Part shown: piece by piece, positions 16,936 through 25,983 of the stretch
Position numbering within the stretch: position 1 is the first letter of the stretch
Layout: every line of letters starts with the position of its first letter
Assembly: GCA_038231255.1 (NCBI GenBank)
Contig: JBBRLR010000002.1
Coordinates: 1 to 64,000, forward strand
Source: JALYUS01 sp038231255
GTDB lineage: Bacteria > Chloroflexota > Chloroflexia > Thermomicrobiales > JALYUS01
Direction of reading: 5' to 3'
Length of the DNA: 64,000 nt
The notes under the pieces: generated by a model
Database searches by the model: none
Seen by the model: the letters and a program-made list of their open reading frames with translations, nothing else
Told to the model about the DNA's origin: nothing
Program-made: the position numbers and the translations under genes

Positions 16936-17394
16936 ATGTCGGAACGACCGGAAATGAGTCGCGAGGACTTCATGGCCTTTATCCTCGATCACCGTGAGAA
17001 GCCGCGCAACAACCACGCGATGGACGCGCCGAGCGTCGAGGCGACTGGCGGCAATCCCGGCTGCGGAGATATCGTGACGGTCTATCTGAAGGTCGGAGCC
17101 GACGACCGGATTGAGGAGATCTCGTACGTCGGCGAGGGTTGCACGATTAGCCAGGCTGGGGCATCGTTCATGACCAGTCGGCTGAAAGGGAAGCCGATAG
17201 ATGAGGTTGCGAACATGGGCTACGAGATTGTCACCGACACCTTCGGCCCGCAGGTGATGGCGACACGGCCCCGCTGCGCGACGCTGGCGCTCGGCACGAT
17301 CAAGTCGGCAGTCAAGAAATATCGCGATGAAACGACACGGCGATCGCTCGATCCGCCCGCTGCCGCAGACGGCAACGCGTCGTCGCCACATTGA
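16936..17394 (+). CDS. NifU-like/SufU iron-sulfur cluster scaffold protein
   Basis: A 152-residue IscU/SufU-type protein. The three cluster- or zinc-binding cysteines are seen in GNPGCGD, GEGCTIS and RPRCATLAL, with the SufU-style basic start DHREKPRNNHAM. Such scaffolds receive sulfur from a cysteine desulfurase and assemble Fe-S clusters in the cytosol, but no desulfurase is in the window. ATG 16936 has GGGAGGG 8 nt upstream. The tail after residue 135 is polar and probably unstructured. A weak TTGCGC-N15-TAATAT promoter may lie at 16863-16889. The sulfurtransferase gene follows. Confidence 0.85.
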   Translation: MSERPEMSREDFMAFILDHREKPRNNHAMDAPSVEATGGNPGCGDIVTVYLKVGADDRIEEISYVGEGCTISQAGASFMTSRLKGKPIDEVANMGYEIVTDTFGPQVMATRPRCATLALGTIKSAVKKYRDETTRRSLDPPAAADGNASSPH

Positions 17395-17540
17395 CGTGGA
17401 AACGGTCTCGCATTATGCTCCATTTGGTTGATTAAGTAGCGGCCAAGTTGACGAAGCGCCAACACTCGGCTACCCTCCGTATTATTGAGTTTGTTGCGTA
17501 AGTTCGTTAACTTCATCGGTGGAACGTAAGGAGATGGGTT

Positions 17541-18416
17541 ATGACGGCGACAGCGACGACCCCCACGACGGACGTACTGGTTTCGACCGATTGGGTTGCC
17601 AATCATCTGAAGGACCCGAAAATTCGCCTCGTCGAGAGCGATGAGGATATCCTGCTGTACGAGATCGGTCACATCGCCGGTGCGGTGATGATTGACTGGA
17701 CGGCGGATTTGCAGGACCCTGTCGTCCGGGACTTCATCGGCCCGGAGCAGTTCGCGCAGTTGATGGGCCGCAACGGGATCGCGAACGACACGACGGTCGT
17801 CTTCTACGGCGACAAGAACAACTGGTGGGCGGCGTACGCGTACTGGTTCTTCAAGCTGAACGGCCACGAAAACCTGAAGATCATGGATGGCGGGCGCGTC
17901 AAGTGGGAGGCCGAAGGGCGCGAGTACACGCGCGAAACGCCGAACTACCCCGCCGCGCAATACACACCGGGCACGTATCACCCCGAATACCGCGCGATGC
18001 GCGACGAGGTACTCGGGTTTATCGGCTACGCGAACGGCGGGCGCGGCCAGAACGCGCAGGGTCCACTGGTGGATGTGCGCTCACCGCAGGAGTTCTCTGG
18101 CGAACTGACGCACATGCCCGCCTATCCGCAGGAAGGTGCGCTGCGCGGCGGGCATATCCCCGGCGCAAAGAGCATCCCGTGGGCGAAGGCAGTCGCGGAG
18201 GACGGCACGTTCAAACCGATCGCCGAACTGCGGACACTGTATGAAGGCCAGGGTATTACGCCGGATAAGGACGTGATAGCGTATTGCCGCATTGGCGAGC
18301 GCTCAAGCCATACCTGGTTCGTGCTGCATGAGCTGCTTGGCTACAAGAACGTTCGCAACTATGACGGCTCATGGACCGAGTGGGGCAACGTCGTCGGCGT
18401 GCCAATCGAGAAGTAA
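17541..18416 (+). CDS. sseA: Thiosulfate/3-mercaptopyruvate sulfurtransferase (tandem rhodanese)
   Basis: A 291-residue two-domain rhodanese. The N-terminal inactive domain has STDWVANHLKDPKIRLVESDEDILLYEIGHIAGA; the C-terminal domain has VDVRSPQEFSGE, HIPGAKSIPW and the catalytic loop YCRIGERSS, with Cys249. The CRIGERS loop is nearer to thiosulfate sulfurtransferases than to the CGSGVTA loop of mercaptopyruvate enzymes. The gene has AAGGAGATGGGTT before the ATG. A TTGACG-N17-TACCCT promoter candidate (17448-17476) and a small AAGTT/AACTT palindrome (17500-17513) precede it. It may supply sulfane sulfur near the NifU-like scaffold. Confidence 0.88.
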   Translation: MTATATTPTTDVLVSTDWVANHLKDPKIRLVESDEDILLYEIGHIAGAVMIDWTADLQDPVVRDFIGPEQFAQLMGRNGIANDTTVVFYGDKNNWWAAYAYWFFKLNGHENLKIMDGGRVKWEAEGREYTRETPNYPAAQYTPGTYHPEYRAMRDEVLGFIGYANGGRGQNAQGPLVDVRSPQEFSGELTHMPAYPQEGALRGGHIPGAKSIPWAKAVAEDGTFKPIAELRTLYEGQGITPDKDVIAYCRIGERSSHTWFVLHELLGYKNVRNYDGSWTEWGNVVGVPIEK

Positions 18417-18441
18417 AACCGCGACATCGGGGCAACGCAAT

Positions 18442-18475
18442 CGAACGGCGCGGGCAGCAATGCTCCCGCCGTTCG
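18442..18475 (+). terminator. Hairpin terminator after the sulfurtransferase
   Basis: A 9-bp perfect stem, CGAACGGCG (18442-18450) with CGCCGTTCG (18467-18475), lies 25 nt after the stop and is followed by GAATTTG. The T-tract is weak, so termination is likely but not certain. Confidence 0.5.
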
Positions 18476-18537
18476 GAATTTGTCAGACGTCCCATTGCTA
18501 GATGTGCCGACATCCAGGACATAACAGTATATTTTCC

Positions 18538-18592
18538 GGTGGTGGCGGCCTTTAGCCTGCCTCTCTGTGGCAGGCTAAAGCCCGCCACCACC
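18538..18592. repeat. Intergenic palindrome, family A copy 1
   Basis: The arms are 24 bp with one mismatch (GGTGGTGGCGG...TTTAGCCTGCC against its complement) around a short CTCTCTGT loop. It is related to copies at 34561, 34664, 34759, 46359, 48270 and 54595 by the shared G-G-T-G-G start and the GCCTGC core. Confidence 0.85.
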
Positions 18593-18633
18593 ATGATTGT
18601 CTGTTTGCTGAACCGACTGTTAGATGCGCGAAC

Positions 18634-18663
18634 TTGCGGGCAGGCGCCGCGCCGCGCTATCAT
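18634..18663 (+). promoter_or_regulatory. Putative promoter of tig-clpP-clpX
   Basis: TTGCGG at 18634-18639 and TATCAT at 18658-18663 are spaced by 18 nt, about 80 nt before the trigger factor start. The -10 box matches consensus at five of six bases. It is read by eye only. Confidence 0.45.
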
Positions 18664-18740
18664 CATCGGCGCGGTGGCGTGAGACCACTGATCGTTTGCG
18701 GACACGATTGTTCGGCCGAGAGAAGGGAACGGGATAGACT

Positions 18741-20354
18741 GTGAAACTGACCGCCGAGCGGCTCCCGGAAAGCCAGATCCGGCTCGAAATTATTTCCGAT
18801 GAGGCCGAGTTCGCTACCGCGCTCGACAAGGCGTCGAAGCGGGTGGCGCAGCGCGTTACCGTGCCCGGTTTCCGCCGGGGCAAAGCGCCGCGCACGCTCG
18901 TCGAGCGGCACGTCGGCCGCGCGATGATCGTGGATGAGGCGAACGGCGCGCTGATGGACGACCTTTACCGGCAGGCGCTCGAACAGGAAGACCTGGCGCC
19001 CGTCGCCCGCCCCTCGGTCGAGGTGCTGACGGAGGAGCCGCTGTCGTTCCGCGTCGAGGTGGAGATTTCGCCGACCGCCGACGTGACCGGGTACGAAAAT
19101 GTGCGCGTCGAATCGGAACATATCTCGGTCACCGATCAGGATGTGGACGACTACATCGAGCGACTGCGGGAAGATCAAAGCCCGTGGGTTGATCCGGCGA
19201 CGCCGCGCCCGGTGCGAGAGGGCGACGAGGTCGTTGTGGACATCGCTGCCTTTGAGGGTGATGAGCCGTTCGATGAGCCGACAACGGGTGCGACCTTCGT
19301 GCTCGGCCGGGACAATCTGCTGCCCCAGATCCGCGCCATGATCGTCGGCGCGACGGTCGGCGAGCCGGTTGAGCAGACTATTACCTTCCCTGAGGCGAAT
19401 GGCGAGGAAGACGAACGACCGATCCCCGAAACGCTGCTCGGCAAAATCCTCACCTACCGGATCACGGTGCAGAGTGCGAAGGAGCGTGAGTTGTTGCCGC
19501 TCGACGACGAGTTGGCCGCCTCGCTCGGTGGTCGCCCGATGACCCTCGCGGAGCTGCGCGCGGAAATCCGCAGCAACCTCCGGCAACAAGGTGAGATGCA
19601 GGCGCGTAACACGCTCGTCGCGAACATCATGGAGAAGTTGCGCGATGAGGTCGCCAAGGTCGAGGTTGGCCCGGCGCTGATTGACCAGCAGACCCGCGAG
19701 GACGCGATGCAGCAGTTGCAGCAAATCGGCGGGATGGGCATTGATATCAACGAGATTTTCGGCAAGAATACCGACGCCGTGAACAACTTTCTCGAACGGA
19801 TCAAGCCGGAATCCGAGCGCCGCCTGCGCAACACCCTGATCCTCCGCGAGATCGCCAAGAATGAGAACCTAGATGTTACAACGGAAGAGGTGCATGAGGA
19901 AGTGCACCGCCTCGGTATGGAGCACAGCGTCCTCGACGATGAGCGTACGGTGGAGTTGATTACGGAAGACTTGCGCGAGCGCAAGTTGCTCGAACGCGTC
20001 GTCGAGATCGCCACCGAGGGCAAAGGCATTATTGACGACTCCCCCGAAAGCGCGTATATCCTGCCGCCGAGCGACGAGGCAGATGTGGGAACCGACGCGG
20101 ACACCACGCAAGCGCCATCGGCGAGCGTCGAGGCAGATGCCGAATCGGGTGAGAGCATGCCGGCGAACGAGGGGGCGACCGAGGAGCCACAGGCGACGGC
20201 TGACGCCGCTGCCGTTGGCGCCGATGACACGGAAATTTCGCCCGATGATGATGATGCCACAGCGGCGGGAAATGCTGGTACAATGGACGAGGATGGGACA
20301 CTGCCCGCAACCGACGCGCCAGCGAACGCCGGTGAAACGCCGAAACCCGCGTAA
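18741..20354 (+). CDS. tig: Trigger factor (ribosome-associated chaperone and prolyl isomerase)
   Basis: The ribosome-docking signature GFRRGKAP appears at about residues 44-51 in the N-terminal domain. An FKBP-type PPIase region follows (about 150-245: GDEVVVDIAAFEG, FVLGRDNLLPQI), then the helical substrate-binding C-domain to about 440. The protein is 537 residues, some 85 longer than usual. The extra tail is almost wholly Asp, Glu, Ala and Thr with no basic residues, so it is probably disordered. It starts at GTG 18741 with AGAAGGGAACGGG upstream. It leads the tig-clpP-clpX cluster, which joins folding of new chains to their degradation. Confidence 0.92.
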   Translation: MKLTAERLPESQIRLEIISDEAEFATALDKASKRVAQRVTVPGFRRGKAPRTLVERHVGRAMIVDEANGALMDDLYRQALEQEDLAPVARPSVEVLTEEPLSFRVEVEISPTADVTGYENVRVESEHISVTDQDVDDYIERLREDQSPWVDPATPRPVREGDEVVVDIAAFEGDEPFDEPTTGATFVLGRDNLLPQIRAMIVGATVGEPVEQTITFPEANGEEDERPIPETLLGKILTYRITVQSAKERELLPLDDELAASLGGRPMTLAELRAEIRSNLRQQGEMQARNTLVANIMEKLRDEVAKVEVGPALIDQQTREDAMQQLQQIGGMGIDINEIFGKNTDAVNNFLERIKPESERRLRNTLILREIAKNENLDVTTEEVHEEVHRLGMEHSVLDDERTVELITEDLRERKLLERVVEIATEGKGIIDDSPESAYILPPSDEADVGTDADTTQAPSASVEADAESGESMPANEGATEEPQATADAAAVGADDTEISPDDDDATAAGNAGTMDEDGTLPATDAPANAGETPKPA

Positions 20355-20399
20355 CATCGGGCGTACCCGCCCGTTACCAGCTAATGGAAGGAACCTGAG

Positions 20400-21032
20400 A
20401 TGCATACAGGACTTGACGTGCAGAACATTATCCCGGCGGTCGTCGAAAGTACGAATCGCGGCGAACGCTCGTGGGACATTTATTCCCGCCTGCTGCGCGA
20501 CCGCATCGTCTTCGTCGGCACGCCGATTGACGCGCAGGTGGCGAACGTCTTCATCGCGCAGTTGCTCTTCCTCGATTATGAGGACCCGGATCGCGAAATT
20601 AAGGTCTACATCAACAGCCCCGGCGGCGAAGTCTATGCCGGCCTCGCGATGTACGACACGATGCAGATGATCCGCTCCGATGTTTCGACCTACTGCATGG
20701 GCATGGCGGCGAGCATGGGCGCGGTGCTGCTGTGCGCCGGGCAGAACGGCAAGCGGTACGCACTGCCGAACTCGCGCGTCTTGATCCATCAGGGATCGGG
20801 TGGCTTCCGGGGTAATGTGCCAGACATTGACATCGCCGCGCGCGAAACGATCAATGTTGTCACGCGCCTTGTCGAGATCATGGCGAGCCATAGCAATCAA
20901 CCGTTCGACAAGGTGAAGCGCGACACCGAGCGCGATTATTATATGGGCGCCGAAGAAGCGAAGGATTACGGTCTCATTGACGAAATCCTCCTGCCTCAGC
21001 CGAAGAAAGTCGCGGGAGCGTTGGTGGCCTAG
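20400..21032 (+). CDS. clpP: ATP-dependent Clp protease proteolytic subunit
   Basis: A 210-residue serine peptidase that forms the barrel of the Clp protease. The triad is visible as Ser105 in GMAASMGAVLL, His130 in RVLIHQGSGG and Asp in the DTERDYYMG stretch. YINSPGGEVYAGLAMYD is the oxyanion-hole and substrate-binding strand. The N-terminus is short, so little or no propeptide is expected. ATG 20400 has GGAAGGAACC upstream. It lies between tig and clpX, the usual order. Confidence 0.95.
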   Translation: MHTGLDVQNIIPAVVESTNRGERSWDIYSRLLRDRIVFVGTPIDAQVANVFIAQLLFLDYEDPDREIKVYINSPGGEVYAGLAMYDTMQMIRSDVSTYCMGMAASMGAVLLCAGQNGKRYALPNSRVLIHQGSGGFRGNVPDIDIAARETINVVTRLVEIMASHSNQPFDKVKRDTERDYYMGAEEAKDYGLIDEILLPQPKKVAGALVA

Positions 21033-21101
21033 CGCGCCCAATGGGTGTGCGTTGTCCCCGTGGCGCCGACGTGCGTGCGGGCGGATGAGGAGCGTTTGGG
21101 G

Positions 21102-22400
21102 ATGGCAGGTACGCGGGGAACCAGTAATAGTGGGGGCGGGAGTCGGATGCAGTATCGTTGCTCCTTTTGCGGTAAAGGGCAAGATGAAGTTAAACGGCTG
21201 ATTGCGGGTCCTGGTGCGGTCTACATCTGCGACGAATGCGTCGAACTCTGCCGCGAGATCATCGAGGAAGAGGACGTGCCCACGCCAAAGGTTCAACCTT
21301 CCTTCGCCGGTATCTCGACGCCGAAACGCATCCACGAACAACTCTCGCAATATGTGGTCGGCCAGGATATGGCGAAGAAAAGTCTCGCCGTCGCCGTCTA
21401 CAACCATTACAAACGCATCACGGCGGGTGCGGAGCCGAACAATGATGTTGAGTTGCAGAAAAGCAATATCCTACTCGTCGGCCCGACCGGCTGTGGCAAG
21501 ACCTATCTCGCGCAGACGCTTGCCAAAATCCTCGATGTGCCCTTCTCGATTGCCGATGCGACCGCACTTACCGAAGCCGGGTATGTCGGCGAGGATGTCG
21601 AGAATATCCTGCTCCGGCTGATCCAGAATGCCGGCGATGTCGCCCGCGCCGAGACGGGCATCATCTACATTGACGAGATTGACAAGATCGCGCGCAAGTC
21701 GGACAACCCCTCGATCACGCGCGACGTTTCCGGTGAGGGTGTGCAGCAGGCGCTCCTCAAGATCATCGAGGGCACGACCGCGAATGTGCCGCCGCAGAGC
21801 GGCCGCAAGCACCCCCACCAAGAATATATCCAGATCGACACGCGCAACATTCTCTTCATCTGCGGCGGCGCGTTCGAGGGTTTGGAAGACATCATCGCCC
21901 GCCGGATGGACTCGAAGCACTCGATGGGCTTCATGGGTATCGGCAGCAACCAGACAAAGAACGAGCAGGAGAATCTGCTACGGCATGTCACGCATGACGA
22001 TCTGCTTAAGTACGGCCTGATCCCGGAGTTCGTCGGTCGGTTGCCCATCACGGTCAGCCTCGATCAACTTTCGCGCAGCGAGCTGATCCGCATTCTGACG
22101 GAGCCGAAGAACGCCGTCATCAAGCAGTATCAGCGCCTCTTTGGGCACGACAATGTCGAGTTATCCTTCACGGAGGATGCGCTCGAAGAGATCGCCACGC
22201 AGGCCGAGAAGCGCAAGACCGGCGCGCGCGGGCTGAAGACTGCCATCGAATCATTGCTGCTCGATGTGATGTATGAGATACCGTCGCTCGATAATGTACG
22301 CAAGTGCGTCGTCAATGGCGAGACCGTGCGCAACGGCAAGCAGCCGATCCTGATGACGCTCGGTGGTCGGGAGCTGGAACTCGAAGACACCGTCGCGTAA
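21102..22400 (+). CDS. clpX: ATP-dependent Clp protease ATP-binding subunit ClpX
   Basis: The AAA+ unfoldase that feeds ClpP. An N-terminal zinc-binding domain (CSFCGKGQDEV...YICDECVELC, four Cys) precedes the AAA+ module with Walker A GPTGCGKT at 127-134, Walker B IIYIDEIDKIA, and GLIPEFVGRLPI. The ClpP-contacting loop reads G-F-M-G-I-G where ClpX proteins usually have an IGF loop, an I/G/F-type variant. ATG 21102 has GAGGAG upstream; ATG 21147, just before the zinc domain, is an alternative. About 432 residues, normal for the family. Confidence 0.94.
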   Translation: MAGTRGTSNSGGGSRMQYRCSFCGKGQDEVKRLIAGPGAVYICDECVELCREIIEEEDVPTPKVQPSFAGISTPKRIHEQLSQYVVGQDMAKKSLAVAVYNHYKRITAGAEPNNDVELQKSNILLVGPTGCGKTYLAQTLAKILDVPFSIADATALTEAGYVGEDVENILLRLIQNAGDVARAETGIIYIDEIDKIARKSDNPSITRDVSGEGVQQALLKIIEGTTANVPPQSGRKHPHQEYIQIDTRNILFICGGAFEGLEDIIARRMDSKHSMGFMGIGSNQTKNEQENLLRHVTHDDLLKYGLIPEFVGRLPITVSLDQLSRSELIRILTEPKNAVIKQYQRLFGHDNVELSFTEDALEEIATQAEKRKTGARGLKTAIESLLLDVMYEIPSLDNVRKCVVNGETVRNGKQPILMTLGGRELELEDTVA

Positions 22401-22425
22401 GTCACCCTCTACAAGCGAAAGCAAA

Positions 22426-22456
22426 GAAACGACTGGGCAGCATGCCCGGTCGTTTC
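22426..22456. terminator. Hairpin terminator between clpX and the NYN gene
   Basis: A 13-bp stem with one G-T pair, GAAACGACTGGGC with GCCCGGTCGTTTC, and a five-base loop. It carries A-rich sequence on the left and T's in the right arm, and can serve both converging transcripts. Confidence 0.7.
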
Positions 22457-22522
22457 ATGTGTCGTAGCAATATATTCCTGGGGCGCGAGACACCAGGCGC
22501 ATGGCGCATCGCGGCCCTTTGT

Positions 22523-23263
22523 TTATTTTCCGGCGGGCGCGACGGCAAGACCTTCACGATCCTCGTCTTCCGCACCGCCCTCGTTGTTTCCGCCGCGTTC
22601 TTCCTCGCCGGAATTCGGGCCAAAGGTGTTTGGGCCGCTCTGATAGCCGCGCACGCTCGAACCATACGGCCGAGGTGCGTATCCACCGGTAGGCGGCGTG
22701 CGCGCAGCGGGGACGACGCCCTCGGGGCGGGCATATCCCTGCCGTGGCGGCAGGTCGGCGCGGGCAAACTGTGCGACGTTCGCTTCGAGGTCAATGAACT
22801 GGTCGGCAATGTCCATCAGGTCGGTCGCGGCCTGGCGGGGCGTTGCGGCGACCTCGACACGCAAGCCGGCATTCTGCGCAGCGTCCACGAGGTTGACGAA
22901 GTCACCATCGCCGCTGACGACGATCGCGACATCAATATGCGGCGCCTGGGTCAGGAGATCAATTGCCAATTCCATGTCGAGATTCGCTTTAGTGCTGCCA
23001 TCCTCGAAGCGGCGCAACGCCTTGGTCTTGACGCGGAAACCGTTGCGCTTGAGCCAAGTGATGAAACTGTGGCTGCTCTCATCTTCCGGGTTATAGCCGA
23101 GATAGGCGTAGGCGCGATGCAGGCGGCGACCGGAGGTGAGGAAATCGAGCAAGCGCGCGTAATCAATGCGAATGCCCATATCCCGCGCCGCGAAATACAG
23201 GTTGGACATATCGAAGAAAATCGCGATTCGGTCGGATTCATCATGCCGTCTCGATGCACGCAT
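22523..23263 (-). CDS. NYN-domain (LabA/DUF88-like) PIN-fold putative RNase
   Basis: A 246-residue protein. The first 175 residues match the NYN/LabA family of PIN-like nucleases: IAIFFDMSNLYFAARD with Asp18 and Asn21, LDMELAIDLL with Asp96, and VVSGDGDFVNLV with Asp119 and Asp121 as the metal-binding acids. The remaining 70 residues are rich in Pro, Gly and Arg and then acidic, probably disordered. ATG 23263 is used because AAAGGGG lies just upstream; longer in-frame starts lack a ribosome site. It lies 157 nt downstream of the PHP-AlbA_2 gene on the same strand. Its RNA target is unknown. Confidence 0.85.
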   Translation of the reverse strand: MRASRRHDESDRIAIFFDMSNLYFAARDMGIRIDYARLLDFLTSGRRLHRAYAYLGYNPEDESSHSFITWLKRNGFRVKTKALRRFEDGSTKANLDMELAIDLLTQAPHIDVAIVVSGDGDFVNLVDAAQNAGLRVEVAATPRQAATDLMDIADQFIDLEANVAQFARADLPPRQGYARPEGVVPAARTPPTGGYAPRPYGSSVRGYQSGPNTFGPNSGEEERGGNNEGGAEDEDREGLAVAPAGK

Positions 23264-23420
23264 AAAGAAACCCCTTTCATTCAGCAAGTCTGCAAAGTGA
23301 CCCATCGGGCAATGCCCGACAGCTACGCAAATCGGTGGTCGGCGCAGCCATTTCGGCCCGGAACATGTGGTGATAGTGTAGCACGCGTTCATCTACTGAA
23401 ACAAATGATACGCTCTGCGC

Positions 23421-25796
23421 TTACGCACCCTTTGCGGCGATCAATGCGCGCCACGCGTCGTCGAGGCCGTCGTCGCTCACCGCGTAGAAGGTGCGGATGT
23501 CGCCGCCGTTGTCACGAAGTGTGAGTGTATAGCGCCGCACACCATCTCGTTCGGCGCTTCCTCCATAGCCCAACCACCCTTCCCAGAGAATCGCGTCGGG
23601 ATGAGCCTGCTGATTCTCGCGCTCGATGATCGCCTGACGCCAGAGCCGTCGCGAGGATTTTTTCGTCACGTTGTCTGCGGCGCGGCCGCTTTTCAAGTCG
23701 CGCATCGAGTAATATCGCTCGCCATCGCGATCCTCAACCGCGAGGATTTCCACGCCGGTTGTCGGTACAGGGGGAAGGCCATCGCCATTGGACCTGGCGG
23801 TGGGTACCGGCGTGTCTTCCGGTGCCGAGGGCGGTTCTGTCACTTCAGCGGCGGGTACGTCGGCGGTCGGTTCCGCTATCGGTTCCGCCACTTCGGCGAT
23901 CACTTCTCCCGACGCTTCGGGCGCGGTGGCGATCGTTTCCGGAGGAGTATCCGATGGCGTCATGGCCTTTCGCGAACGCCTGCGCGGTCGCGGCTTCGGT
24001 GCGTCGGTGGCTGACGGCTCGATCGCCGCTATCGTCTCGACGGGGAAGGTTGCCAGTTCATCGAGGGAGGCCGACGGGGTGGTATCGGCGTCGGTGGCGA
24101 CGGCGGCAATCGGCTGCTCCGATTCGATGATTGTCGTGGGCGTTTCAGGGATGTCCAAAACGTACACGATTGGCGCTGCCTCCGGCTCGGACGGCGACGA
24201 TGGGGATGCCTCCGCTTCCGCCTCCGGTTGTTCTGTTGGCGGTCGGCGTCGCGACCGGCGGCGACGCGGCGCGCGTCGTTCCTCCGACTCGGTCTCGGCC
24301 TCGACCTTGACTATTTCCGCCCGGGGTTCATCGCGCGCTTCTTCCGGTGTCGCGTCGTCCGACTCCGACTCCGGCTCGTCATCGTCATCAACGGCCTGAC
24401 GCGGTGCCGTCCACGCGCGAATGCCGTTCGGTTCGGTCGCGAGCTGCGGCGCGATGTCGGCCGCCTCGCGTACGAGTTGAACGATCTCATCGCGGAGTGC
24501 GACGACGGAAGCGGTCTCCTGGCGGACGAAGACCTGCCCCGCGTCGGTCGCGTATGGGGTGTCGAGGCCCTTCGGCACCGTGACGATCAGGACCGGTTTG
24601 CCTCCACTGCTCTCGACCTCCACCGTCACATCGAGCTTTGGCACGATGCTGCGCGCGATCGCGTCGCCCAGACCACGCGCGGCCTCCTCGGCATTCGGCA
24701 CGCCGACGACAGCCTGTGCGGAACTTGCGCTCACGCCGACATAGATGATGCCGCCGTTCGTGTTGGCGAAGGCGACGACATCTTTGGTGATCGGTCGGTA
24801 CCGGCTGCGGCGGCTACGCACCTGCTCGTGGAAGGATTGTCCGATCGTCGGGCCTTGTTCTCGCGCGGCCTGAATGGCATCCCGCGACGCGGCGACGGAC
24901 GAATGCGCGGGGCGGATGCGGCTGAACTCTTCGGAAGCGAGCAAGGCTTTGAGCGCCGCAAATGACCGCTCCGGCAGTTGCACATCGGTCGCCCGGTCAC
25001 CGACCCCGAGATCGGTCTCGCGGTGCGCCCCATCGCGGGAAAGCCGGTGGGCGTCGGAACCCTGAATCGCGTGCATCCGGCGGGGATACTCGGGCCGGGA
25101 ACCATTGAAGAAACTCGCCGTCCCCCGCCGCGTCGCGTCGTCCAGATCGGTGACTTCAAGGGCGTGGATATACTCGGACTGCGTGTAGGCGACTTTGGTC
25201 GGGCCACCGAAGCGGAAATTCTGCATCGCGACACCGTGCGCCGCGTTCACATGCGCGGGGATGACGAGGCCACCATGCTCGTTAATCACTTCGTACGCCG
25301 TCAGCACGTCGGCGATCCCGTTGACCTGACCGCTACCCATCTCCATCTGGTCTTCCGGGATGTTCAGGGTCATCAGGAGATATTCGAGCCGCCGGACGGT
25401 CGTTTCCGGTGGGAAGATGCCAAGGATGTGGAAGCCATAGGCGGCGGTGAACTCGAATCCGGGTAGGATCAGTAGCTTCTCCTGCAAGCGGTGGTATTCG
25501 TCGAGGATTTCCTTTTCGGCGGGCGTCAGCCGGTCGAGTTCCGCAAGCAGTTGCAGGTCCTCGACCTCGCGTCGCATCGCGGCGATGCCGCTGACGCTGT
25601 TGTGGTCGGTAACGGCGACGACATCAAGGCCGCGCTCGTCCGCCGTTCGGAGGATTTCGAGATAGGTCGCCGAGAGGTCCTGGTAATCCGCCGATGCCGG
25701 GGTATGCAGATGCAGATCCATCCGGTACCACGCCATCTCCTGCGGATCGCGTGTCTGCTGACCGCGTCCGCCCCGCCCGCGTCGTGAACGTGCCAT
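23421..25796 (-). CDS. PHP phosphoesterase-AlbA_2 protein with long low-complexity linker
   Basis: A 791-residue protein in four parts. Residues 24-260 are a PHP domain with all metal ligands in place: H29 and H31 in DLHLHT, D64 and H65 in VTDHN, E115, H123, H182 and D248/H250 in GSDAHR. Residues 315-460 look like a Schlafen AlbA_2 nucleic-acid-binding domain (KDVVAFANTNGGIIYVGV, GQVFVRQE). Residues 465-690 alternate acidic stretches with Arg blocks such as RRRRSRRR, recalling RNase E-type scaffold linkers. The last 100 residues form a globular domain I do not recognise. ATG 25796 or GTG 25811 may start it. Its role is unknown; it could act on nucleic acid or nucleotides. Confidence 0.82.
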   Translation of the reverse strand: MARSRRGRGGRGQQTRDPQEMAWYRMDLHLHTPASADYQDLSATYLEILRTADERGLDVVAVTDHNSVSGIAAMRREVEDLQLLAELDRLTPAEKEILDEYHRLQEKLLILPGFEFTAAYGFHILGIFPPETTVRRLEYLLMTLNIPEDQMEMGSGQVNGIADVLTAYEVINEHGGLVIPAHVNAAHGVAMQNFRFGGPTKVAYTQSEYIHALEVTDLDDATRRGTASFFNGSRPEYPRRMHAIQGSDAHRLSRDGAHRETDLGVGDRATDVQLPERSFAALKALLASEEFSRIRPAHSSVAASRDAIQAAREQGPTIGQSFHEQVRSRRSRYRPITKDVVAFANTNGGIIYVGVSASSAQAVVGVPNAEEAARGLGDAIARSIVPKLDVTVEVESSGGKPVLIVTVPKGLDTPYATDAGQVFVRQETASVVALRDEIVQLVREAADIAPQLATEPNGIRAWTAPRQAVDDDDEPESESDDATPEEARDEPRAEIVKVEAETESEERRAPRRRRSRRRPPTEQPEAEAEASPSSPSEPEAAPIVYVLDIPETPTTIIESEQPIAAVATDADTTPSASLDELATFPVETIAAIEPSATDAPKPRPRRRSRKAMTPSDTPPETIATAPEASGEVIAEVAEPIAEPTADVPAAEVTEPPSAPEDTPVPTARSNGDGLPPVPTTGVEILAVEDRDGERYYSMRDLKSGRAADNVTKKSSRRLWRQAIIERENQQAHPDAILWEGWLGYGGSAERDGVRRYTLTLRDNGGDIRTFYAVSDDGLDDAWRALIAAKGA

Positions 25797-25983
25797 TGTC
25801 CTATCAATCACTCCTGGTACGGGCGCGCAATGACGTGCCCAAGCGGAAAATCATCCTCGCGCCGATTGTCGCATAGGCACGATGGATGGGCAAACCACGC
25901 GATTCCGGCGCGCGACACGATGGACGCACGTACGGTAAAGTACGCGCGAGACGTGGCGCGTGCCGGCGGCGAATGAGGTGGAC

